Shown here one piece after another: positions 44,110-53,862 of a stretch of 64,000 nucleotides of DNA. Each line of letters starts with the position of its first letter. The first letter of the stretch is position 1. The notes under the pieces are model-generated. The model was given only the letters and a program-made list of their open reading frames with translations, searched no databases and was not told the DNA's origin. Made by a program: the position numbers and the translations under genes. Source of the DNA: Mycobacteroides salmoniphilum (GTDB lineage Bacteria; Actinomycetota; Actinomycetes; Mycobacteriales; Mycobacteriaceae); NCBI RefSeq assembly GCF_004924335.1, contig NZ_CP024633.1, positions 186,001-250,000 of the forward strand. The letters are read 5' to 3'.

Positions 44110-45368
44110 TGACGGTCCGTAGTATGTCGTGGCGGGCGGCCGGCGCTTGGCTGGCGGCCGGGGTCCTGGCGGTGCTGGTGCAGCATTGGCTGATTCCGCT
44201 GAACGCCCCCAACAGCTTCGGATTGTTCAGCAACGGCGGCGATCTCATGACCTACCGGTTCGGCGGTCTGCGGGTTCTGCACGGTGAGCCGTTGTATGCC
44301 ACGGAGATTCCGGATGCGGGATGGTTCACGTATACGCCGTTCGCGGGGTTGCTTTTCGCCCCATTGGGATTCGTTCCGCTGGGCACCGCAAAGGTCATCT
44401 GGTTCCTGGTGAATCTGGGAGCGCTCTTCGCCATTATTTGGCGCTGCTGGCGGGTTCTCGGATTCTCGGCCGATGGTCGCCTGGCTGTTGCCTGTGTAGG
44501 AATGAACTTGGTGGCCTGGGATGTTCAGCCAATCCATGGAACGCTGTGGCAGGGGCAGGTCAATGTGGTGTTGGCCGCGCTCATCATCTGGGACCTCACC
44601 CGGCCCGAGGGTGCGCGGTGGCGCGGCTGGTCGGTGGGTGTCGCTTCGGGAGTCAAACTCACGGCGATCATCTTCGTTCCTTACCTGCTGATTTCCCGTC
44701 AGTGGCGGGCCGCGGTGACGGGGATGGTGACGGCGGTGGGCACCGTGGCGCTGGGATGGATTGTGCTGCCGTCGGATTCGTCCGACTACTGGCTGGGTGC
44801 CGTGCGAACCACCGGCCACATCGGCTCTCTGGATCATCCCGCCAATGCATCAATCGGCGGTGCGTTATCGAATATCTATACGCCGCAACCCATGCCAACG
44901 TGGCTGTGGGTCCTCCTCGCGGGCGCGGCTGCGCTGCTGGGGATGGCCGCCGCACGGCGGGCGCACCGGAATGGTCGGGAGCTGCTGGCGGTCACGGTGG
45001 TGGGCATGGTCGGCTGTGTTGTCTCTCCGTTGGCGTGGGGGCATCACTGGGTGTGGACGGTGCCGCTACTGGTGTTGTTGGTCAACCAGATTCTGATCAC
45101 CCGTGGTGTTCAGCGGTGGCAGTGGACCGCGATCACGGCCATCGCCGCAGCGGCCGTGTCCATGTGGTGGTACCTGGTGCTGTACGTCCGCGCGATGCGG
45201 ATAGACCCCGATTTCGGTTCCTACATCACCGCGTGGGACGCCGTGATCGCGCAGATGTCGCGCGCGGAAAGGGTCTTTGACTCTGCCCTCTATCCGTTGC
45301 TGTTCTTTGTGGTGGCGATCTGGATACTCGCAACCACATCGTGGCGTGCCGGTACCGTGCAGGAATGA
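44109..45368 (+). CDS. GT87 (DUF2029) polyprenyl-phosphate mannosyltransferase-like protein
   Basis: A 419-residue GT-C membrane protein with about ten helices. The first loop has GGDLMTYRFGGLRVLHGEPLY (the D of the DUF2029 signature) and FTYTPFAGLLFAPLGF; QGQVNVVLAALIIWDL and the lumenal SPLAWGHHWVWTVPLL are typical of MptC/PimE-like mannosyltransferases that build lipomannan or phosphatidylinositol mannosides. Exact acceptor unknown. GTG start overlaps the previous stop. Confidence 0.88.
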   Translation: MTVRSMSWRAAGAWLAAGVLAVLVQHWLIPLNAPNSFGLFSNGGDLMTYRFGGLRVLHGEPLYATEIPDAGWFTYTPFAGLLFAPLGFVPLGTAKVIWFLVNLGALFAIIWRCWRVLGFSADGRLAVACVGMNLVAWDVQPIHGTLWQGQVNVVLAALIIWDLTRPEGARWRGWSVGVASGVKLTAIIFVPYLLISRQWRAAVTGMVTAVGTVALGWIVLPSDSSDYWLGAVRTTGHIGSLDHPANASIGGALSNIYTPQPMPTWLWVLLAGAAALLGMAAARRAHRNGRELLAVTVVGMVGCVVSPLAWGHHWVWTVPLLVLLVNQILITRGVQRWQWTAITAIAAAAVSMWWYLVLYVRAMRIDPDFGSYITAWDAVIAQMSRAERVFDSALYPLLFFVVAIWILATTSWRAGTVQE

Positions 45369-45871
45369 AGCGTTGGGCGGCGACCTGTGTCATTGCGCTG
45401 CTCGCGGTGGGTGGCTGTTCGTCATGGGACGAACCCAATTCCACCCAGACCTCCTACACGCCGCAAAAGACCGGAGCATCGCCGATTCGCTATGACTCCG
45501 CACCGCTGGAGCAGCGTTTCCCGAAGCTACCGAAACCGGTGACCGGTGAATGGGTGCAGGGCTTCTTCGGCGATGAGCCCTTGCCCGGTCCGAACACCAC
45601 GTATTGGGTCGATGCGATCATCGAAATGCCGCCGCAGCAGTTGGCCGCGTACATAGCGCCCTTCCGCTCCAGCATGGCGCTTGCCGTCAGGCCTCGTCTG
45701 TGGAAGACGCTCGATACTGGTGTGTCCTCCTCCGCGCAGTTCGAACGCAGCGACGAACTCGACCGGATGTTGTCCACCAACACCGCCAAGGGCGGGTGGG
45801 AGGTCAAGGCGTTCGCGCCCAAAGATGGTTCGGTACTCGTCTTGTCCGCTCAGGGTAAGGACGTGACCTAG
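45365..45871 (+). CDS. Lipoprotein of unknown function
   Basis: A 168-residue lipoprotein: MKRWAATCVIALLAVGGCSS with lipobox AVGGC, then a mature domain with PVTGEWVQGFFGDEPLPGPNTTYWVDAIIEM. No family recognised. ATG overlaps the GT87 stop (ATGA), so it is co-translated and may assist the mannosyltransferase at the outer face of the membrane. Its stop overlaps the convergent gene by 4 bp. Confidence 0.8.
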   Translation: MKRWAATCVIALLAVGGCSSWDEPNSTQTSYTPQKTGASPIRYDSAPLEQRFPKLPKPVTGEWVQGFFGDEPLPGPNTTYWVDAIIEMPPQQLAAYIAPFRSSMALAVRPRLWKTLDTGVSSSAQFERSDELDRMLSTNTAKGGWEVKAFAPKDGSVLVLSAQGKDVT

Positions 45872-46551
45872 GACTTGCGGGTGCGACGGTTCCGGAGACC
45901 GCGCGCCGGTTCGGGCGCTTCCTCGTCGTCTGTATTCCTGGTGCCCTCTGCGGTTTCGTCGGCAGGTGACTCCGCTGCCTCCGTCGCCACGGAGTCTTCA
46001 GAATCCTCGGCAGGGGTCTCGTCGGCCGTCGTGGTGTCGTCGGTGCCCGTGCCGGGTTCCGCGACCTCGGTGGCCTTCTTCTTGACCGGACGGGGCTTAC
46101 GCTCTTTTTCCGGGGACTCGGCCACAAACGCCAGGTGATACGCCGCGAAGGCCAGTACTCCGATGGCCGCCGCCGCGCCGTACACCCCGAATTCCCAGAT
46201 GCCGAACCGGTCCAGGTTCAGCCAGATCTCGGCGAGCGCGGTTCCGAGGATGAGGGCCCCGGCAAGGAAATGGCCGGTGAAGGCGGCCGCGCGCAGCGTG
46301 AGCGCCAGCTGTGGCGTCGCGAACTCAGGCTGGCGACTGCTCCGCCAGGAGAGCAGCGCCGGGACACCCGCGGCCGCCAGCAGTAGGCCGGCGAGGATAC
46401 GCAGCCCGGTACCGACGGCGTGGCCGGTGGCACCGTTCAGTTCGGGCCAGCGGGGCAGCACGAAGAAGAAAAAAAGCAGTCCCGCGATCAAGGAGAGAGC
46501 GGCATGGCTGCTGGTCAGAACGGTGGTCGCCGTCCGGCGTCCGGCAGCCAT
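45868..46551 (-). CDS. Membrane protein with long acidic C-terminal tail
   Basis: A 227-residue protein with four helices (including SHAALSLIAGLLFFFFVLP and TGLRILAGLLLAAAGVPALL) and a ~65-residue disordered tail rich in Asp, Glu, Thr and Ala, ending RGLRNRRTRKS. The Met at 46551 has AGGAGG upstream. Not recognised as a known family. It lies just downstream of tRNA-Ser(GGA) on the same strand. Confidence 0.8.
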   Translation of the reverse strand: MAAGRRTATTVLTSSHAALSLIAGLLFFFFVLPRWPELNGATGHAVGTGLRILAGLLLAAAGVPALLSWRSSRQPEFATPQLALTLRAAAFTGHFLAGALILGTALAEIWLNLDRFGIWEFGVYGAAAAIGVLAFAAYHLAFVAESPEKERKPRPVKKKATEVAEPGTGTDDTTTADETPAEDSEDSVATEAAESPADETAEGTRNTDDEEAPEPARGLRNRRTRKS

Positions 46552-46579
46552 TGCCCTCCTTGATGCGGTCCTGCAGTGG

Positions 46580-46665
46580 CGGAGGATAGGGGATTTGAAC
46601 CCCTGAGGGCTATTAACCCAACCCGCGTTCCAGGCGAGCGCCATAGGCCACTAGGCGAATCCTCC
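46580..46665 (-). tRNA. tRNA-Ser(GGA)
   Basis: On the minus strand: acceptor GGAGGAT/ATCCTCC, anticodon arm CTCGC-CTGGAAC-GCGGG with anticodon GGA (46629-46631), long variable arm (GTTGGGTTAATAGCCC) and T arm CAGGGGTTCAAATCCCCTA. Discriminator G. Completes the set of four serine tRNAs in this window. Confidence 0.96.
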
Positions 46666-46670
46666 GTCGG

Positions 46671-47849
46671 TCATGGTAGCGGACTGCGCTGAGTGCCAGT
46701 GTCCACCATCCCCTTGACCGGCCCCGATGCACGTCGCGTGCTCGCGACGAGTACCGCTCCGCCGATCAGCGCGGCCACCAGCGCCCCGAGCAGCGGCCGG
46801 AATCCGAGGGCGTGCGCGAGGTAGGGCGCCGAGCTGGCGCCGAGAAAGACGGTGAAGCCGTACAGGGCAGTACCGGCACCGCGCCGGGGAGCCGCCCGAT
46901 CACCGAACATGGTGACCATCGCCGTCGACGCGATGGCGATACCGGCGACAAAGATATTGCTGCCGACGACGATGACCGGAACCGAATCGGCCCCCAGGGC
47001 CTCGACCGCTAAACCCACCGCTGCCAGCACGTACCCCACCAGCGCCCCGGTTTCGGTGCCGACCTTGCCCACCCACGACCCGACGAACGGCGCCACCAGC
47101 ATTCCGGGAATGCCCGCCAGCCGAATGGTCGTGACGGTGGACTCCGGCAGCCGCAGTTCGTCGACGAGCTGATTCGCCAGGCTCGTGTACATCGCGACGA
47201 ACGACAGCATCAGCACGAACACCGCCGCCAGCGGCACCGTGATATCCCGGCGAGTGAGCAGGCGGACTTGCGCGGCGAAACCGGAAACCACCCGCGCCGA
47301 GGGATCCCCGCCGTGCTTCTCGCGCATGACGAGTGCCAGCGGACCGACATTGAGCGCGAGCCCGGCCGCACTCACCCAGAACAACCACTGCCATCCCCAT
47401 GCCTCGGTGATGAGGGAGGCCAGCACCTGCCCGAGCACCCCGGCCATCAGATACGCGGTGGACACCGCGCCGATCGCCGTGGTCGCTGTCCTCCGGGGCA
47501 GAGCCTCCCCGAGATAGCTCAGCGCGGACGGTGAGAACGCTCCGCCGGCGAATCCCTGCAGCACTCGCAGCACTCCGAACAGCGCGGGTGTGGGGGCGAC
47601 GGGCACCAGAAAGGTGAGGACGGCCATCACCAACACACCGGCGATCAGCACTCGCCGACGACCGAATCGATCGGTGATCGGACCGAACAGCAGAAAGCCC
47701 GCGGCGTAGCCGAACAGCGCCGCGGAGAGTGCGGGCGTCATGTTCTGTCCGTCATAGGACGCCGATACGGCGTCGTGAATCGGAATCCACACGTAGAGCT
47801 GCATGGTGACCTGCAGTGCACACAACACGATCAGGACAACCCGCGTCAT
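46671..47849 (-). CDS. MFS transporter, DHA1-like
   Basis: A 392-residue major facilitator with twelve helices. MFS signature GPITDRFGRRRVLIAGVLV between helices 2 and 3, and LQGFAGGAFSPSALSYLGEALPRR. Likely a proton-driven drug or metabolite exporter (YgaY/Bcr-like), substrate unknown. Met at 47849 begins the first helix; a TTG at 47885 would add 12 residues. Confidence 0.88.
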   Translation of the reverse strand: MTRVVLIVLCALQVTMQLYVWIPIHDAVSASYDGQNMTPALSAALFGYAAGFLLFGPITDRFGRRRVLIAGVLVMAVLTFLVPVAPTPALFGVLRVLQGFAGGAFSPSALSYLGEALPRRTATTAIGAVSTAYLMAGVLGQVLASLITEAWGWQWLFWVSAAGLALNVGPLALVMREKHGGDPSARVVSGFAAQVRLLTRRDITVPLAAVFVLMLSFVAMYTSLANQLVDELRLPESTVTTIRLAGIPGMLVAPFVGSWVGKVGTETGALVGYVLAAVGLAVEALGADSVPVIVVGSNIFVAGIAIASTAMVTMFGDRAAPRRGAGTALYGFTVFLGASSAPYLAHALGFRPLLGALVAALIGGAVLVASTRRASGPVKGMVDTGTQRSPLP

Positions 47850-48001
47850 TTCTGCACTATTGGCGGGGCGTGGGGTCAGCGGCAACCAACAGCGGCGTTG
47901 TCCGTCACCTTTCCGAGCGTGTTGACCCGAATACGACGATTCCCAGCGATTCCCCAGAATGCGCGGGACCTCCTTTCAGGAACCCCACGGACAATCAGGG
48001 C

Positions 48002-49381
48002 GTGCCGCCGTCGGGGACCTGGGTATTGGCCGAGCTGCCTGCGTACGCGCGGAACAATCCGCTCTACTCGGGCCCTTCGCTCATCCATGGCTGGCTCCCG
48101 GTGACGATTCAGGTCCTGGCGGCGCTGGCCGTGGTGGTCGGTCTCTACCGCAGACCCCGGAGCTGGCTGCGGGTATGGGTGCCCAGTGCCGCCATATGCG
48201 GTACGAGTGTGGGCGCGCTGGCGTACTGGTACATCACCTCGCAAGGAATGGCGGACAACCCGCCACCGCTCATGCTGTGGATCTGGATCGGTTTCGCCGC
48301 AGTGGCATTGGTTGTCCTGATCGCCGGCTGGATGCCGGCGCAATGGATACGCCGGGGTGCGATGGTCCTTGCGGTGCCGCTGTGTCTTGTCGCGGCGCTG
48401 ACCGTGCTCAATCAGTGGATCGACTACTACGACACGCTGCGTTTGGCGTGGGCCGCGGTGACCGCTGGGCCGTTACCCGACGAGGCCGAGCTGGCGGCGG
48501 TACAGGATCTGAAAGGCAAGGGTGCCACCGAAACCGGACGTGTTGTTCCGGTCGATATCCCGGCTGAGGTCTCTGGATTCCAACACCGAACCGAGTATGT
48601 CTATCTGCCGCCCGCCTGGTTCGCGCAGCCCGCGCCCCCGAAACTTCCTGCGATAGTCATGATCTCCGGCGCATGGTCGACTCCGGCCGACTGGGTACGC
48701 CAGGGCAACGCGGCCGCGGCCATGGACCGTTTCGCGCAATCTCATGACGGCGTCACCCCGGTGCTGGTCTTCGTCGACACCGGCGGTACCTTCAACAACG
48801 ACACCGAATGCGTAGATGGACCACGCGGAAACGTCGCCGAACACGTCACCAAAGAAGTTATCCCGTATGTGAATTCGGAGTTCGGGACGAGCCCGGGCCC
48901 CGACAATTGGGGTGTCGTCGGCTGGTCGATGGGCGGAACGTGCGCGGCGGACTTGGTCATTACGCACCCGGAACTGTTCCATGCCTTCGTCGACATGGCC
49001 GGTGACCTCACTCCGAACGCGGGCACCAAGGATCAGACTGTGGAGCGGCTCTACGGTGGTGATGAGAAGCGGTGGGCGCTGTTCGACACGCTCTCGGCGA
49101 TACACGGTCATCGTCGATACCAGGATGTGGCGGGTTGGCTCGACGTATCGACGACCGCGAAGATCAGGGCGGGCCAGGAGCAGCTCACCGGTCCGGTCGC
49201 GGCGAGTCGACTGTGTGAGGCGGCACTGCCCGCGGGCATCGACTGCGCGGTGGTGCGGCGCACCGGCAACCATGACTGGGCATATGCGCAGGAGGCGTTT
49301 GCACAGGCCTTTCCCTGGGTCGCCGGCAGGCTCGGAACCCCCGGGGTGCCGCGCACGCCACTGCCGATCAACGGGTCGTGA
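48002..49381 (+). CDS. Membrane-anchored esterase (alpha/beta hydrolase, esterase-D-like)
   Basis: A ~459-residue protein with N-terminal membrane helices (LPVTIQVLAALAVVVGLY, IWIGFAAVALVVLIAGW, MVLAVPLCLVAALTVL) and an extracytoplasmic esterase domain of the antigen 85/esterase-D type: TEYVYLPPAWF, nucleophile elbow GVVGWSMGGTCAADL and a His near RTGNHDWAYAQEAF. Acyl transfer or hydrolysis in the cell envelope is likely. The GTG at 48002 is my best start; it is weakly supported and could be earlier. Confidence 0.75.
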   Translation: MPPSGTWVLAELPAYARNNPLYSGPSLIHGWLPVTIQVLAALAVVVGLYRRPRSWLRVWVPSAAICGTSVGALAYWYITSQGMADNPPPLMLWIWIGFAAVALVVLIAGWMPAQWIRRGAMVLAVPLCLVAALTVLNQWIDYYDTLRLAWAAVTAGPLPDEAELAAVQDLKGKGATETGRVVPVDIPAEVSGFQHRTEYVYLPPAWFAQPAPPKLPAIVMISGAWSTPADWVRQGNAAAAMDRFAQSHDGVTPVLVFVDTGGTFNNDTECVDGPRGNVAEHVTKEVIPYVNSEFGTSPGPDNWGVVGWSMGGTCAADLVITHPELFHAFVDMAGDLTPNAGTKDQTVERLYGGDEKRWALFDTLSAIHGHRRYQDVAGWLDVSTTAKIRAGQEQLTGPVAASRLCEAALPAGIDCAVVRRTGNHDWAYAQEAFAQAFPWVAGRLGTPGVPRTPLPINGS

Positions 49382-49447
49382 ATTGCAAGCATTGGCAACC
49401 TAATCCGTCACATTGTGAGCGCAGCGGGCTTACCGCAAGATGTGCGT

Positions 49448-50422
49448 ATGCGCGCCGCCTATATCGAGCAGCGGGGACCAGCCGAAAACATCCAGTACGG
49501 CACGCTTCCCGAACCCGTGGCCTCTCCCGGTGACGTGCTCGTCCAGGTCGACGCGGTGGCGGTCAACCCGGTAGATACCTTTGTGCGTTCGGGCTCGTAC
49601 CCCACCGCGATTCCGCTGCCGTTTGTGGTGGGGCGCGACCTGGTGGGGACGGTTGTCCAGGCATCCGAGGGATTCCACGCCGGTGAGCGGGTGTGGTGCA
49701 GCAGCCTTGGATATGACGGAAGGCAAGGGGCCACAGCAGAATTTGCCGCCGTGCCGGCCGATAGGTTGTACGAACTGCCGTCGGATGTGGATCCGGTGGT
49801 CGCTGTCGCGGTGGCGCACCCCGCTTCAACCGCCTATCTGGCGACCGTCGAATACGGGGATATCAGAGCCGGGGAAACGGTGCTGATCGTCGGGGCCGGC
49901 GGAAACGTAGGGTCGGCAGCAGTTTCCTTGGCGGCCGGTTCGGGCGCGCGGGTGATCGCCGTGGCATCGTGGCGCAGCCTGGATAGATGTGTGCAACTCG
50001 GTGCCCACGAGGTGTATGACTACACCTCCGATTGGGTGCCGCTGGTCAGCAAGAAGCACCACGGTGCCGTCGACGTCTATCTGGATACCTCGGGCATCAA
50101 CGATGTCGCCGCGGCGGTGGATCTGCTTGCACCACACGGCCGGATCGTCCTGATATCGGGCGACGGAACCCCGGAGACCCAGCGGCCGGTGCCGCTCGGT
50201 CCGTTGTATCGCAAGAGTGGGTCCATTCGCGGGTTTGTCATGTCCAGGGCGTCCACCCGCCAGCTTGCCGAGGCGGCCCAGCGCGCGGCAGTTCTGCTCG
50301 CCGGTGGCGTCATTGCTCCGAATTCCATTGATTTGATGCATTTTTCGGAGACAGCGCGGGCGCATCGGCGTATCGAGACGGAAGTCATGGGCGGCACCCG
50401 GCTGGTGCTGCTTCCCGCCTGA
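49448..50422 (+). CDS. Quinone oxidoreductase, MDR family
   Basis: A 324-residue zinc-free medium-chain reductase: starts MRAAYIEQRGPAENIQYG, GroES-like part VDAVAVNPVDTFVRSG, and Rossmann motif VLIVGAGGNVGSAAVSLAAG. The ATG at 49448 fits homologous starts; an in-frame GTG at 49415 is possible. It lies just before the biosynthetic cluster but ends 124 bp away, and I see no evidence that it belongs to it. Confidence 0.85.
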   Translation: MRAAYIEQRGPAENIQYGTLPEPVASPGDVLVQVDAVAVNPVDTFVRSGSYPTAIPLPFVVGRDLVGTVVQASEGFHAGERVWCSSLGYDGRQGATAEFAAVPADRLYELPSDVDPVVAVAVAHPASTAYLATVEYGDIRAGETVLIVGAGGNVGSAAVSLAAGSGARVIAVASWRSLDRCVQLGAHEVYDYTSDWVPLVSKKHHGAVDVYLDTSGINDVAAAVDLLAPHGRIVLISGDGTPETQRPVPLGPLYRKSGSIRGFVMSRASTRQLAEAAQRAAVLLAGGVIAPNSIDLMHFSETARAHRRIETEVMGGTRLVLLPA

Positions 50423-50464
50423 TTCCCGGCCGCAACCTGGTGTTTACTCCACACCGGTGTACCG

Positions 50465-50497
50465 ACTTGACGGACCCGAAAACCAACTTGACGGACC
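50465..50497. promoter_or_regulatory. Direct repeat ACTTGACGGACC x2 upstream of the biosynthetic operon
   Basis: ACTTGACGGACC at 50465-50476 and again at 50486-50497, 21 bp start to start, which puts both on the same DNA face. They end 49 bp before the first gene. The same core, ACTTGACGGA, occurs before the esterase-DAHP synthase operon at 60568. TTGACG also resembles a -35 box, so each copy could be part of a promoter rather than an operator. Confidence 0.6.
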
Positions 50498-50546
50498 TTC
50501 TCCGGATACATCGCTGCCCCCTGTTGCCGGTGCCAGCCTTTGATGC

Positions 50547-51095
50547 GTGAGCCTCTTCGAAATCGAAACCAGCGCCTTCTGCACCTCATCGCCCGAAGAC
50601 CTGTACGCATTGGTCAGCGACCTCCCCGAGAGTGGTCGGTGGAGCCCTGAATGCATTGGTGGACAATGGATATCCGGCGAACCCGGACAGGTTGGCGCGG
50701 TCTTTCGCGGCAATAACAATCGCGCGACCGATGTCGTCGCATGGGCACCGGTGGTGCGCGGAGGCTGGCAGACCGAGAGTGAGATCGTGGCCGCTGAAGC
50801 GCCGAAGCAGTTCAGCTGGTCCATCCTGAACCGTTCCGGAGAACGGCAGGAGAGTGTCTGGAGCTACTTCGTCGACGCCGCCGAGGGTGGGTCGATCTTG
50901 CGGCACCACTACCGGATGGGCAAGCCCACGGAGGGTATTACCGAAATCATGTCGCACCTCGACGAAGAGGGTAAGAAGCGGTTCGTCCGTGAATGGGGCG
51001 ACAAACTCCGCGCGGATATGCAGGCCACCGTGGACTCCATCTCGCGCATCACCGAGGAAGCCCATGCCACCCAGAAAGCTGGAGTACCCCAATGA
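50547..51095 (+). CDS. SRPBCC family protein, first gene of the biosynthetic operon
   Basis: A 182-residue helix-grip protein (SLFEIETSAFCTSSPEDLYALVSDL; SGRWSPECIGGQW; WSYFVDAAEGGSILRHHYRMG). GTG start at 50547. SRPBCC proteins in biosynthetic clusters act as cyclases or ligand carriers; its exact role is unknown. Its stop overlaps the ligase ATG (ATGA at 51092-51095). Confidence 0.82.
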   Translation: MSLFEIETSAFCTSSPEDLYALVSDLPESGRWSPECIGGQWISGEPGQVGAVFRGNNNRATDVVAWAPVVRGGWQTESEIVAAEAPKQFSWSILNRSGERQESVWSYFVDAAEGGSILRHHYRMGKPTEGITEIMSHLDEEGKKRFVREWGDKLRADMQATVDSISRITEEAHATQKAGVPQ

Positions 51096-52657
51096 TTCTG
51101 CAGCGCATTGGAAATCGCGGTATCAAGCTCGGCTCACTGTTCGAGCGCGCGGCGCGTAGGCACCCTGCCAACACGTTGACCTTGGACCATCGACCCTCGT
51201 TGGCCCCGCAGCTGGAGGGTACGTCGACCATCGCCCAGGTGGCCACGGCCGTTGACGACATCGCGCGGCGGCTGCGAGCGGCCGGTGTCGCGCCCGGGGA
51301 CAAACTGGTAATTCACAAGTCCGACGGTTTCGACATCACGCTGGCGGCCTGTGCCGCGGCCCGTGTCGGTGCGGTTCCAGTTCTGTTGTCCCCCAAGCTG
51401 GACGGCGCGACAGTGGCGACGCTTATTGGACGGGTCGGCAACCCGACCTTGCTGACGGACGCCGCGAAGCTCGAGGGCGACCTGGCCGGACAGCCGATCA
51501 CGGAGATCACCTCCCGAATCCTGCTCGCCGAAGGCGAGCACCCAGAGGCCGTGACGCTGTCGACGCTCACTCCCGCGGCGCCCGCGCCGGCCTTTGTCCC
51601 CAGCCCGCACGATCCGGCGCTCATCACCCACACCTCGGGTACCACCGGGGTGCCCAAGCTCGCGGTGCACACTAACTTCACCTTCGAGGCGCGGTACCGT
51701 CCCCAGGCCGCCGTCGCCGCACTGGTACGCCGCCGCGAACCCCTGGTCATCCACGTGTCCTTCGTGCATTCGCGCCTGGTGACCGCACTGGCGATCGCGA
51801 TGCTACGCGGCTTCCCCGTGGTGGTACTCGTCGACGACGAACCCGAGCACGCCGCGGAGATCTTCCTGCGTGTGAAGCCGGGAATCCTTGAGGCTCATCC
51901 GAACACATTCATCAACTGGGAGGTGCTGGCCGACGATCCGCGGCGCCCGCTGGCTTCGGTCAAATACTTCAGCAGCACCTTCGATGCCATTCACCCACGC
52001 ACGGTGCGCACCCTGCTGGCGGCCACCCAACGCCGTCGGCCACTTTTTGGGCAGCTCTACGGTCAAAGTGAGGTGGGGCCGATCGTCGCGCGCGGCTTCA
52101 GCCGCCTCCGGTCCGCAGACTCCGATGGGCGTTGTGTCGGCTACCCCTTCCCCGGCATGACGGATGTGCGAATCGTGTCCCGCAATGGGCAGCCGCCGTC
52201 CTCGGAGAACCCCGGTTACATCGAGGTGCGGACCGACGGCCGGATTCGTACCTACCTGGGGGAGCAGGACCGCTACGACAATCAGCTCGACGACGGCTGG
52301 TGGCGGATGGGCGATGTCGGCTACCGCACCCGCTGGGGATGCATTCACCTCCTTGACCGCGAAGTCGATCTCATCGACGGCTTCGGCAGCACCCTGGCTG
52401 CTGAGGATCGCCTGTTCCTCGCGGTGGACGAGCTCTCGGAGGTGATCATCGTCGCCGGTCCGAATGGTCTTGCGCAGCCGGTCGTGTGCACGAAAAACAA
52501 TGTGCCGCTGAATCTGCACGCCTGGGATGCTGCGGCGGCGCAGTTGCCGCCGATGGCCCCGCCGCTGCAGCTGCGCCTCGATGAGCTTCCGCAGACCGCT
52601 ACCACGAAGATCAAGCGACTGGAACTGTCGGCGCGAATCGGCGCGGGGGCTATCTGA
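51092..52657 (+). CDS. AMP-forming acyl/aryl ligase, candidate diazotising enzyme (CreM-like)
   Basis: A 521-residue ANL-superfamily enzyme. P-loop motif ALITHTSGTTGVPKLAVHT (around 177-195), adenylate motif LYGQSEVGPIV, DDGWWRMGDVGYRT and C-terminal catalytic Lys in TATTKIKRLEL (K506). No carrier protein or CoA partner is nearby. Within a CreE/CreD context, an ANL enzyme could activate nitrite with ATP and diazotise an aromatic amine, as CreM does for cremeomycin; alternatively it activates an aryl acid. Overlaps both neighbours. Confidence 0.8.
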   Translation: MILQRIGNRGIKLGSLFERAARRHPANTLTLDHRPSLAPQLEGTSTIAQVATAVDDIARRLRAAGVAPGDKLVIHKSDGFDITLAACAAARVGAVPVLLSPKLDGATVATLIGRVGNPTLLTDAAKLEGDLAGQPITEITSRILLAEGEHPEAVTLSTLTPAAPAPAFVPSPHDPALITHTSGTTGVPKLAVHTNFTFEARYRPQAAVAALVRRREPLVIHVSFVHSRLVTALAIAMLRGFPVVVLVDDEPEHAAEIFLRVKPGILEAHPNTFINWEVLADDPRRPLASVKYFSSTFDAIHPRTVRTLLAATQRRRPLFGQLYGQSEVGPIVARGFSRLRSADSDGRCVGYPFPGMTDVRIVSRNGQPPSSENPGYIEVRTDGRIRTYLGEQDRYDNQLDDGWWRMGDVGYRTRWGCIHLLDREVDLIDGFGSTLAAEDRLFLAVDELSEVIIVAGPNGLAQPVVCTKNNVPLNLHAWDAAAAQLPPMAPPLQLRLDELPQTATTKIKRLELSARIGAGAI

Positions 52658-53862
52658 TGTCGCGGCTCATTGTGGTCGGTGGTGGTATCGGTGGACTTGC
52701 CGTCGCGTTGAGTGCCGCCTCCTCGGGTAACGAGGTGGTTCTCCTGGAGAGGGCGCGCGAGTTCACGGAGATCGGTGCCGGTATCCAGCTTGCCCCCAAC
52801 GGATTACATGCTCTCAACCTGCTTGGCGTGGGCGACAAGATCGAGAGTATCGGAGTCCAGGTGGACTCCCTGCGGCTTTTCGACGCCACCGCCGATCGGC
52901 TGATCAACACCATGAGTCTGGGTGCGGACTATCAGCATCGGTTCGACAGCCCCTACCTGGTGGTACATCGCGCCGAGCTGCATCGCATTCTGGTTGACGC
53001 CTGTGCTTCGGATAGCCGCATCGAATTGCTCAGCCGCAGTGAGGTCTTTGGATACCGGCAGGATGGCGAGGGAGTACGGGCATTGCTTGCCGACGGCACC
53101 ACCGTGGGGGGCGACGGTCTCATCGGCGCCGACGGCATCAACTCCTCGATCCGCCGGGTGCTGCTTGACGACGGCGAACCGCGGGTGGCCGGGATCACGG
53201 TGTACCGCACCACGGTGCCCATCGACAAGGTCGACGAGAGCCTGCAATCCAATTCGGTGACCTGGTGGACCGGACCCGGCTGCCATCTGGTGACCTACCC
53301 GATCGCGGGCGGTTCGCTGCTGAATCTGGCGGCGAGTCGTACCGACGGTGTCACGCAGGCGTTCTCGGGCGTCTCGGTGAGTGAGGCGCGCGTGCGCAGT
53401 GAGTTGGCGCCGTTGCGCGGAACGGCGCGCAGCCTGCTGGAGCTAGGGCACGACTGGAGATCCTGGTCGCTCGTGGATCGTGACCCGGTACGGCAGTGGT
53501 CGGATCGCCGGGTGGTGCTGCTGGGCGATGCGGCGCATCCCATGCTGCACTACGCGGCACAGGGCGCCAGCCAGGCGCTCGAAGACGCGGTGGTTCTCGG
53601 CGCGATCATCGGCGCCGATCCAGACCGCCTCCCGGGCCGGTTCAGCAGGTATGTCGAGGCGCGCCGTGACCGCACCGCCGACGTGACGCTGGCGGCCAGG
53701 GACAGCATCGGCATCTGGCACGCGGCGGGGGACGCGGCCGTCGAGCGCAACGAGAAGCTGGGTGCCATGCGAGATTCCGATCTGCATGACGAGCTGGCAT
53801 GGATGCACGGAGACACCGATTTCGGGCTGGCCGCGGTGGCGTCGGCGGTAGGGGTGCGGTAG
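52657..53862 (+). CDS. FAD-dependent aromatic hydroxylase
   Basis: A 401-residue group A flavoprotein monooxygenase resembling salicylate and 3-hydroxybenzoate 6-hydroxylases. Motifs: LIVVGGGIGGLAVALSAA (FAD/ADP), GLIGADGINSSIRR (DG fingerprint) and VVLLGDAAHPMLHYAAQGAS (GD motif). It would hydroxylate, possibly with decarboxylation, an aminohydroxybenzoate intermediate; compare the flavin hydroxylase CreL of cremeomycin. ATG overlaps the ligase stop by one base. Confidence 0.88.
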   Translation: MSRLIVVGGGIGGLAVALSAASSGNEVVLLERAREFTEIGAGIQLAPNGLHALNLLGVGDKIESIGVQVDSLRLFDATADRLINTMSLGADYQHRFDSPYLVVHRAELHRILVDACASDSRIELLSRSEVFGYRQDGEGVRALLADGTTVGGDGLIGADGINSSIRRVLLDDGEPRVAGITVYRTTVPIDKVDESLQSNSVTWWTGPGCHLVTYPIAGGSLLNLAASRTDGVTQAFSGVSVSEARVRSELAPLRGTARSLLELGHDWRSWSLVDRDPVRQWSDRRVVLLGDAAHPMLHYAAQGASQALEDAVVLGAIIGADPDRLPGRFSRYVEARRDRTADVTLAARDSIGIWHAAGDAAVERNEKLGAMRDSDLHDELAWMHGDTDFGLAAVASAVGVR